Origin: Stenotrophomonas maltophilia
GTDB lineage: Bacteria; Pseudomonadota; Gammaproteobacteria; Xanthomonadales; Xanthomonadaceae
DNA: 15,253 nucleotides
Direction of reading: 5' to 3'
NCBI GenBank assembly: GCA_002386405.1
Contig: DGIP01000179.1
Span: 1-15,253, forward strand
The notes below the pieces were generated by a model that saw nothing but the letters and a program-made list of their open reading frames with translations, was not told where the DNA came from and did no database searches. This document shows, piece by piece, positions 11,135 through 15,253 of the stretch (positions are counted from its first letter, which is position 1; every line of letters begins with the position of its first letter). The position numbers and the translations under genes are program-made.

Positions 11135-11325
11135 AAGATTGTCGGCGTGGACGACGCAGGAATCACAATCGCGTCGCCGCAAACATCACAAGTGCCGACC
11201 AACAGATCGCGGACTACGCCACGCCCGTCGCGGAATGGCACATCTCTGTACATGAAGCTCGCGGTGACTCTCCCGTCCCGATGACACAATGCCGAGACCC
11301 GTTCGCCCAGCGCGGGGGTTGCCAT
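11110..11325 (-). CDS. Small CxxC protein, possibly antitoxin-like
   Basis: A 71-residue protein with the stretch RDLLVGTCDVCGDAIVIPAS. The CxxC pair sits on a predicted beta-hairpin and is followed by IPASSTPTI and a basic tail (FQARRSLE). I recall small uncharacterised bacterial proteins with a similar 'LVGVCDxCGxVVxIPxQSTP' signature but cannot name a family; a zinc-knuckle or half zinc-ribbon is inferred. One CxxC alone is too few ligands for zinc unless an upstream Cys/His (C14, H15) joins in. I prefer ATG 11323-11325 because GGAG lies 7 nt upstream; an in-frame ATG at 11355 has no such site. It lies in lower-GC accessory DNA next to the symE-like gene, which makes a toxin-antitoxin or mobile-element link plausible but unproven. 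Confidence 0.5.
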   Translation of the reverse strand: MATPALGERVSALCHRDGRVTASFMYRDVPFRDGRGVVRDLLVGTCDVCGDAIVIPASSTPTIFQARRSLE

Positions 11326-11385
11326 TGGCGTGCTCCAGAGATCGATGACTGGCATCAGAGCGGCTTACCCTGCATGTGCAGTCCA

Positions 11386-11443
11386 GGAATAGGAAATTGG
11401 TTTCTCCTATCGACCCGAGGGACCACGCCGAGCTCCCTCGGAC
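11386..11443. other. AT-richer intergenic DNA with small inverted repeats
   Basis: The 195-bp gap between the CxxC gene and the secreted-protein operon holds ATAGGA/TCCTAT (within about 11388-11411) and CCGAGGG/CCCTCGG (within about 11414-11442). Further on, TTGACG (11451-11456) and GATACT (11476-11481) could form a weak promoter (19-nt spacer) for the gene at 11521. I see no coding sequence here. Confidence 0.3.
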
Positions 11444-11520
11444 AGACGCATTGACGACCCACGCCACCAATAGGCGATACTCCGGCATTACCGTAGGATG
11501 GGGAAAGGGGAACCACTTAC

Positions 11521-12060
11521 ATGAAATCTGCACGCACGCTGGCCTTGTTGGCCCTTCTGATGCCGTTGTCCGCACTGGCGCAAACGGCGCTCCACGATGG
11601 CCAGGGCAACGCCCTGCCGGACACGTCCACGGCGAAGTCCATCGAAGGCTTCTCCGCTTCGATGGTGGTTACCGCAGACCCGGAATGGCAACAGAAGTGG
11701 GAAAACCCGGTCAACGGGGTGCCGCGCTTCGAGCTGGCCACCGAGGTCAAGGAAGGCGGCTCGCTCTACATCCTGTCCTTCCTGACCAACCCGAAGCTGG
11801 ATGCCGCCGGCATGGCGCAGGTGCGCTGCGACCTGCGGATCACCCGGCCCGACGGCAGCCTGAGCGGCGATGAGCATGACCTGCCCTGCTTCGTCACCCA
11901 GCTTGATACCGATCCCAACAGTGTCTATCTGTCTTCGGTGGGGATGAAGTTCACCGCTGAAGCGGGCGATCCGCATGGCACCTGGACGGTGGCGATCACC
12001 GTGCGTGACACCGTGCGCAACGTCAGCCTTCCGCTGCAGTCGTCCTTCGACATCCATTGA
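11521..12060 (+). CDS. Secreted hypothetical protein (beta-sandwich-like)
   Basis: A 179-residue protein with a clear Sec signal peptide: MKSARTLALLALLMPLSALA, cleavage predicted after residue 20 before QTA. The mature part (about 159 residues) alternates short strands, and two cysteines (C103, C123) could form a disulfide in the periplasm. The C-terminal segment (GTWTVAITVRD...VSLPLQSSFDI, about 153-178) looks like the last strands of an Ig-like sandwich (inference). No family is recognised. A purine-rich GGGGAA lies about 10-15 nt before the ATG. It is the first of three closely packed genes (11 nt, then a 4-bp overlap). Bases 11911-11969 (residues 131-149, DPNSVYLSSVGMKFTAEAG) are duplicated exactly at 13329-13387. 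Confidence 0.8.
   Translation: MKSARTLALLALLMPLSALAQTALHDGQGNALPDTSTAKSIEGFSASMVVTADPEWQQKWENPVNGVPRFELATEVKEGGSLYILSFLTNPKLDAAGMAQVRCDLRITRPDGSLSGDEHDLPCFVTQLDTDPNSVYLSSVGMKFTAEAGDPHGTWTVAITVRDTVRNVSLPLQSSFDIH
11911..11969 (+). repeat. 59-bp perfect direct repeat, copy A (inside gene 11521-12060)
   Basis: All 59 bases are identical to 13329-13387, 1418 bp downstream. Here they encode residues 131-149 of the first secreted protein plus two bases of the next codon. Confidence 0.97.
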
Positions 12061-12071
12061 TCCGGGCTCCC

Positions 12072-12902
12072 ATGAATCGTCTGTTCTCGTTGACGCTGGC
12101 GTTGCTGCTCGCGGTTCCTGCCGTACATGCTGAAGACATCGCGCCTGCACCGGAAACTGCTTCGCCATTGAGCGAAAGCGAAACCGCTGCAGCCCTCGCA
12201 CGTGCCGAGCAGCTGGGCCGGGCGATCTTCCTGCACGACCTGGCCGCCGAGCGCGCCACCGACGCACTGGTTGCCCAGCATCGCGCGTTCCGCAAGGACA
12301 AGCGCGTGCGCGGCTGGATCACCGAGGAACACGACGGACGCTATCGGGTCAGCTACATCGATGCGACGCCGGCCGTGCTGTACCGGGTCGAGGTCCTGCC
12401 CGACGGCAGCATCGACGGCCCGGTGGAAGTGCTGCCGGTACCCGCCGCGCTGAGCCCGTACGAGGCCGGCGCCGCCGCTGCCCGCAACCTGGCGATGACC
12501 GCGCAGGTGGCGTCCTGCGCCAGGACCTACAACAGCGTGGTGTTGCCCGGCGGCGATGACCGCTGGAGCGTGTACCTGCTGCCGGGCACCACATCACCCA
12601 CGGCGGTGCCGCTGGGTGGCAGCCACCGCCTGGACATCGTCGGTGGCCAGATCGCCGCCAGCCGCGGGTTCACCCGCAGCTGCATCCAGCTCAACCGCGC
12701 GCCGTCCACGCGGGGCGCGAAGGTGGCGGCCATGATGGTGACCCACATGCTCGACGCCACGCCCACCGAGGCGCACGTGTACTGGAGCCTGTGGGCGCGC
12801 ACGCCGATGGTCGTGGTCACCGGGGAAGACGCGATCTGGGAGATCGAGAACGGCCGCATCCGTCGCATGGCGGATGACGCCGATACCGGCACCGCCAGAT
12901 GA
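12072..12902 (+). CDS. Periplasmic hypothetical protein
   Basis: A 276-residue protein with a Sec signal peptide (MNRLFSLTLALLLAVPAVHA, cleavage after residue 20). The mature part starts with a Pro/Ala/Glu-rich linker, then a helical stretch (ETAAALARAEQLGRAIFLHD). A mixed beta region follows (RVRGWITEEHDGRYRVSYI...LYRVEVLPDG), and the C-terminal half carries two Cys (in ASCARTY and SCIQLNR) and VYWSLWARTPMVVVTGEDAIWEIENGRI. No catalytic motif or known family is recognised. ATG 12072 is chosen because it opens the signal peptide; the 15-bp-longer TTG start overlaps the previous gene's end. It lies 11 nt after the first secreted gene and shares an ATGA overlap with the next, which indicates translational coupling and a common envelope role. 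Confidence 0.82.
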   Translation: MNRLFSLTLALLLAVPAVHAEDIAPAPETASPLSESETAAALARAEQLGRAIFLHDLAAERATDALVAQHRAFRKDKRVRGWITEEHDGRYRVSYIDATPAVLYRVEVLPDGSIDGPVEVLPVPAALSPYEAGAAAARNLAMTAQVASCARTYNSVVLPGGDDRWSVYLLPGTTSPTAVPLGGSHRLDIVGGQIAASRGFTRSCIQLNRAPSTRGAKVAAMMVTHMLDATPTEAHVYWSLWARTPMVVVTGEDAIWEIENGRIRRMADDADTGTAR

Positions 12903-13264
12903 CCCGCATCCTTGGACTGTTCCTCTACGCATCCAGCCTGATTGCGCTGCTGGTAACGGGCGGGCACATCGCCCAGCTCATCCAGGCCTTTCCGGTAGAG
13001 CATCTGGCCAGCTATGGCCCAAGCATTCCTGCGGTTGCCGCCCTGAATGCGCGGTGGCTGCCGCATGCGCCGGCGCTGCTGTTCGGTGCCGCAGCCGTAT
13101 CAGTACTTGCCGCTGCAGGAATCTGGCGCTCGCGGAACCAGGTATCCAACCGTCCCTTCGCGCTGGCCGCACTGGCAGCGGTGAACTACTTCCTCAGTTT
13201 TTACTGCGCCATGTCATTGCTGATTGCCTGGTTCCTGCTTCCTCGACTGGCCAACATGGGCTGA
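12899..13264 (+). CDS. Small integral membrane protein
   Basis: A 121-residue, very hydrophobic protein with three or four predicted membrane helices: about 3-22 (ILGLFLYASSLIALLVTG), 52-74 (LPHAPALLFGAAAVSVLAAAG) and 85-118 (one or two segments, ending in LLIAWFLLPRL). The short loops are polar, with RSRNQ likely on the cytosolic side. No family is recognised. It begins with an ATGA overlap (12899-12902) with the preceding periplasmic protein, so the two are translationally coupled; it may anchor or partner that protein in the inner membrane (inference). A strong hairpin 26 nt after its stop ends the unit. Confidence 0.8.
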   Translation: MTRILGLFLYASSLIALLVTGGHIAQLIQAFPVEHLASYGPSIPAVAALNARWLPHAPALLFGAAAVSVLAAAGIWRSRNQVSNRPFALAALAAVNYFLSFYCAMSLLIAWFLLPRLANMG

Positions 13265-13290
13265 GCGCAGCGACGCTGCAGCACCAGAAT

Positions 13291-13320
13291 GCAGAAGCCC
13301 CGCTTTCGCGGGGCTTCTGC
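13291..13320 (+). terminator. Terminator of the three-gene envelope operon
   Basis: A perfect 13-bp stem, gcagaagccccgc (13291-13303) with gcggggcttctgc (13308-13320), has a TTTC loop. No strong T-run follows, but stem strength and position support termination, possibly in both directions. A related hairpin (agaagccccg core) occurs near 15191-15216. Confidence 0.75.
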
Positions 13321-13328
13321 TCGAAACT

Positions 13329-13387
13329 GATCCCAACAGTGTCTATCTGTCTTCGGTGGGGATGAAGTTCACCGCTGAAGCGGGCGA
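13329..13387 (+). repeat. 59-bp perfect direct repeat, copy B (gene fragment behind terminator)
   Basis: Identical to 11911-11969. The reading frame of the parent gene continues for eight more residues after the repeat (EQFSFEMR) to a TGA at 13410-13412, but there is no start codon or N-terminus. It appears to be a partial duplicate of the first gene of the operon, 9 nt past the terminator stem. Confidence 0.95.
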
Positions 13388-13439
13388 GCAGTTTTCGTTC
13401 GAGATGCGCTGACCGCATCGGTGGGCGTGGTATCGCCAG

Positions 13440-13664
13440 TCAGGGGCTTGAGCGCAATCCGGCAATGGCCTTGGCGATACGACCGATCACGTAGACCACA
13501 ACGCCGCCGGGGATCAGCACCAGGGCGATGTTGGCCAGCCAGAGGAACTGGCCCATTCGTGGGCCCAGCAGCAGCCCCAGCGCGAAGATCGCTGCCCCCA
13601 GCAACATCATGCCCAGCCCCAACTTCAGATAGATGTTGGTGAGCCCGAAATTCCTGCCAGCCAT
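13440..13664 (-). CDS. Two-helix membrane miniprotein
   Basis: A 74-residue protein with two predicted membrane helices, at about 13-33 (LKLGLGMMLLGAAIFALGLLL) and 41-62 (FLWLANIALVLIPGGVVVYVIG), joined by a short GPRMGQ turn, so both ends lie on the same side of the membrane. The C-terminus is basic (RIAKAIAGLRSSP). No family is recognised. The start is firm: AAGGAGG at 13669-13675, 4 nt before ATG 13662-13664. It lies 87 nt downstream of the XRE regulator on the same strand and is convergent with the envelope operon. It could be a small stress or membrane protein; a link to the regulator is only positional. Confidence 0.72.
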   Translation of the reverse strand: MAGRNFGLTNIYLKLGLGMMLLGAAIFALGLLLGPRMGQFLWLANIALVLIPGGVVVYVIGRIAKAIAGLRSSP

Positions 13665-13751
13665 GTGGCCTCCTTGCCTGTGTTGTTTTGCTGCCTTTTT
13701 CGGCGCACGTTGATGAAAGCACGCGGAACGCTTGAGCTCAACACCCAGATA

Positions 13752-14009
13752 TCAGTACTTCGGCCGCTTGGGCTTCGGAGCCATCAATGCATCCGGAATG
13801 TGCAGTGACACTTTGATGCCAAGCTCATCAAGCGCATGCAACACCCTACCAAGCTGCACTGACGGCTTCCCGCGCTCAACGTCTCTCATGAACACATGGC
13901 TGGAATCAATGTATGCAGCGAGGTCATCTTGGCGGATGCTCTGGTTGCGCCGAACCTGGCGAATGATCTTTCCAATGTCTTCGGCCGTTTTGACTCGAAT
14001 GTCGATCAC
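13752..14009 (-). CDS. XRE-family HipB/Y4mF-like regulator, orphan antitoxin-type
   Basis: An 85-residue DNA-binding protein. Residues about 10-66 form an XRE helix-turn-helix domain (IIRQVRRNQSIRQDDLAAY, then HVFMRDVERGKPSVQLGRVL). The ending ERGKPSVQLGRVLHALDELG followed by KVSL is typical of the HipB/Y4mF antitoxin group, which normally represses its own operon and neutralises a HipA-type kinase. No hipA follows here; the next gene is a membrane miniprotein, so the regulator is an orphan. The start is GTG 14007-14009 with a poor ribosome site. It has its own likely promoter and an 18-bp palindrome just upstream, which fits autoregulation. It might also act on the neighbouring HEPN/MNT genes (inference). 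Its base composition is visibly lower in GC than that of the housekeeping genes. Confidence 0.82.
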   Translation of the reverse strand: MIDIRVKTAEDIGKIIRQVRRNQSIRQDDLAAYIDSSHVFMRDVERGKPSVQLGRVLHALDELGIKVSLHIPDALMAPKPKRPKY

Positions 14010-14024
14010 CTGGACCCAACCATT

Positions 14025-14056
14025 TCGAAACCATCGTTTCGATTCGAGCTTATATA
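14025..14056 (-). promoter_or_regulatory. Promoter and operator palindrome of the XRE gene
   Basis: TCGAAAC (14025-14031), a 4-nt spacer, and GTTTCGA (14036-14042) form a perfect inverted repeat. On the minus strand TATATA at 14051-14056 is a good -10 candidate; the matching -35 is weak (TTCGTT). The palindrome would cover about the transcription start, a common place for XRE autorepressors. Confidence 0.55.
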
Positions 14057-14112
14057 GAGGTCAGAACTCTTAAAACGAAACAGTTGCTTAGAAGCAGTCC
14101 GCCCTTGATCCA

Positions 14113-14526
14113 TCACGGGTGGCTTGCCAATGCGGACCGCACCGCGTCACATGCCTCGATCAAATCGAGTACCAGACGTTCGGTCACATCGAGGTGACCC
14201 TCGTACTCTGCAATGTTGCGCTGCTGATGACATTTGTCGAGAACGCGCCAGACCCCGGCCCCCATTCCAAGTGTGTGCGGAAGGAGCTGAAACACGAGAT
14301 AGCGGTTTGCGGGGCGAAAACCGTGCCGACGCAGGGCTGCCAGGCATAGCGCGTGCGCTGCGTTGTAGGCTAGATCGAAACGACTCTCCAGGGAGAGTTC
14401 CGTGCGGCGCGCATCCAGAAGACGCGCTTTGCCAGACCGCAGGAGTCCCTCAATTTCACGCGTGTCTGGCGGTTCGATGCTGAGTGATTTACCTCGCCCC
14501 GCTAGGTTGTGCAGCGCTGAGTTCAT
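14113..14526 (-). CDS. HEPN-domain protein (HEPN/MNT toxin-antitoxin type)
   Basis: A 137-residue, all-helical protein. The stretch RFDLAYNAAHALCLAALRRH at 49-68, followed by GFRPANRYLVFQLLPHTLG and WRVLDKCHQQRNIAEYEG, matches HEPN proteins that pair with minimal nucleotidyltransferases. In related type VII systems the HEPN protein is an RNase toxin and the MNT partner silences it by adding AMP to a tyrosine. Here the catalytic-type motif reads R103-N104-I-A-E-Y108: the usual RX4-6H histidine is missing, and the Tyr is in the place where AMP-accepting tyrosines are found. The start is firm: GGAGG (14532-14536) 5 nt before ATG 14524-14526, lying inside the MNT gene (38-bp overlap). No other start is needed. 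It may be a non-RNase HEPN variant or an adaptor. Confidence 0.82.
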   Translation of the reverse strand: MNSALHNLAGRGKSLSIEPPDTREIEGLLRSGKARLLDARRTELSLESRFDLAYNAAHALCLAALRRHGFRPANRYLVFQLLPHTLGMGAGVWRVLDKCHQQRNIAEYEGHLDVTERLVLDLIEACDAVRSALASHP

Positions 14527-15136
14527 GCTCGCCTCCGATCACCCAGATCTTCGGCTGTGCCAGCACGCGCATCAAGAACGAATTTTCTTCGTGAATGCGT
14601 GCATTCCATTCATGGCGTGAATAGATGGTCGGATTGATCGTGCGCCCGAGCGCTTGATGCGATGTCTCAAGGTGCTGCATGACATCCGCGTAGCCCACTG
14701 TGTCGGAAACGATCATCAGATCGATATCGCTTCGTGCAGTGTCGCTCTGCTTGGCGACGGAACCGTATACGAAAGCGACGAGGATGTCGTCTGCGATGGG
14801 AAGCAACGCGTCCCTAAGGGGACCTGCCAATCCGACGGTCTTGCGGATCATCGAGACGAGCTCATGGTAGATGGGCGCGTCAGGGTTGGCCTGGTAGCGC
14901 TTCTGATTTCCCGAGCGACGGATGGTCAACAGACCTGCAGCGGTGAGCTTTGCGAGTTCACGCTGGACGGCGCCGGAGCCACTTCCGGTGGCTGTAATCA
15001 GTTCCGAGACGGCAAAATCCTGATTGGATTGACCGAAGATCAAGCCCAGGATCCGTTGCTGGGTCTGGGTGAAAAGAGCGTCGGCCAAGCCGGAGCGAGG
15101 CGGCGGCACTGTGACGGAGGTGGCCTTGTTACCCAT
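14489..15136 (-). CDS. wHTH-minimal nucleotidyltransferase (MNT) fusion, antitoxin-type
   Basis: A 215-residue protein with two domains. Residues about 15-95 form a winged helix-turn-helix of ArsR/MarR type (LFTQTQQRILGLIFGQSNQ, SELITATGSGSGAVQREL, LTAAGLLTIRRSGNQKRY). Residues about 105-200 form a minimal nucleotidyltransferase with the exact GSx10DxD signature: G125-S126 and D137-x-D139 (VYGSVAKQSDTARSDIDL). Such MNTs use ATP to AMPylate a HEPN partner (MntA/HepT, type VII). The wHTH suggests it also represses its own promoter. I choose ATG 15134-15136 because the promoter -10 box is at 15144-15149, giving a leaderless message; ATG 15145 and TTG 15172 are in-frame alternatives that would lie in the promoter. 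It overlaps the HEPN gene by 38 bp. Composition is lower in GC than the core genes. Confidence 0.85.
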   Translation of the reverse strand: MGNKATSVTVPPPRSGLADALFTQTQQRILGLIFGQSNQDFAVSELITATGSGSGAVQRELAKLTAAGLLTIRRSGNQKRYQANPDAPIYHELVSMIRKTVGLAGPLRDALLPIADDILVAFVYGSVAKQSDTARSDIDLMIVSDTVGYADVMQHLETSHQALGRTINPTIYSRHEWNARIHEENSFLMRVLAQPKIWVIGGEHELSAAQPSGAR

Positions 15137-15172
15137 ATTGGGCATATTAATGCCCAATATGGGTATGTTCAA
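15130..15172 (-). promoter_or_regulatory. Palindromic operator-promoter of the MNT/HEPN operon
   Basis: A perfect inverted repeat: arms of 16 bp, tacccatattgggcat (15130-15145) and its complement (15150-15165), around ATTA. On the minus strand TTGAAC (15167-15172) and TAATAT (15144-15149) are 17 nt apart and form a sigma-70-type promoter; the -10 box and the whole spacer are inside the palindrome. The expected start site (about 15137) meets the ATG at 15134-15136. Confidence 0.82.
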
Positions 15173-15193
15173 GCGGACCCGGCCAAACGCAGA

Positions 15194-15213
15194 AGCCCCG
15201 CTTTCTCGGGGCT
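15194..15213. terminator. Terminator-like hairpin upstream of the MNT promoter
   Basis: AGCCCCG (15194-15200) pairs with CGGGGCT (15207-15213) around a 6-nt loop. Both the sequence and the stem resemble the operon terminator at 13291-13320. It would insulate the MNT promoter from transcription entering from the right, or end a gene outside the window. Confidence 0.55.
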
Positions 15214-15219
15214 CCTGGT

Positions 15220-15242
15220 TGCCAGGCAGGGCCTGGCACTAC
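15220..15242 (-). repeat. SMAG-type GTAG palindrome (copy 3, divergent stem)
   Basis: On the minus strand: GTAG, stem tgccaggc, loop CCT, stem gcctggca. It has the same GTAG/8-bp/3-nt-loop layout as copies 1 and 2, and the same CCT loop, but a different, compensated stem sequence, as expected of SMAG subfamilies. Confidence 0.78.
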
Positions 15243-15253
15243 GCCGGATGGTG

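Noticed and set aside
13224..13412. 62-codon frame containing repeat copy B as a possible small gene
   Set aside because: Its first half reads through the membrane gene's end and the terminator stem; only the repeat part resembles protein, so it is treated as a gene fragment.
13421..13642. Plus-strand frame over the two-helix membrane miniprotein
   Set aside because: Arg/Pro-rich shadow; the minus-strand gene has a perfect Shine-Dalgarno and two membrane helices.

Overview
The window looks like a high-GC chromosome segment from a Xanthomonadaceae bacterium, most probably Stenotrophomonas. I infer this from recalled similarity of the GcvP, catalase and transporter proteins, and from three short GTAG-plus-hairpin palindromes of the SMAG type (Stenotrophomonas maltophilia GTAG elements) at about 77-103, 5202-5228 and 15220-15242. 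No database search was run.

Layout. (1) 1-1759, minus strand: a Bcr/CflA-type multidrug MFS exporter, followed by a small basic protein of unknown function whose stop codon lies inside a SMAG element. (2) 1934-5228, plus strand: promoter, tandem two-aptamer glycine riboswitch, gcvP (glycine decarboxylase), a strong terminator and a SMAG element. (3) 5315-5695: an orphan hypothetical ORF and a bidirectional hairpin. (4) 5716-7912, minus strand: a PAS-AraC regulator followed by an AAT-type amino acid permease. (5) 8071-10335, plus strand: a large-subunit KatE-type catalase and a 55-residue Lys/Arg-rich stress-type miniprotein. (6) 10426-11325: a SymE-like toxin gene on the minus strand with an elaborate inverted-repeat leader, and a small CxxC protein. 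(7) 11521-13320, plus strand: three tightly packed genes (two secreted proteins and one membrane protein, all unknown) ending at a terminator. A 59-bp perfect copy of part of the first gene sits just behind that terminator. (8) 13440-15213, minus strand: a two-helix membrane miniprotein, a HipB/Y4mF-like XRE regulator, and an overlapping HEPN / wHTH-MNT nucleotidyltransferase pair whose promoter is buried in a perfect 36-bp palindrome.

How the parts work together. The glycine riboswitch ties gcvP expression to intracellular glycine. The PAS-AraC regulator probably controls the adjacent permease. KatE and its miniprotein form a stress cassette. The right-hand 4.5 kb is accessory in character: toxin-antitoxin-type genes, visibly lower GC in parts, orphan regulators, palindromic operators and a partial gene duplication. 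The most interesting element is the wHTH-MNT/HEPN module. It appears to be autoregulated through a palindrome covering promoter and start codon, and to be translated from a leaderless mRNA. Its HEPN partner lacks the usual RNase histidine motif. The second most interesting is the symE-like leader, which can fold in two mutually exclusive ways.
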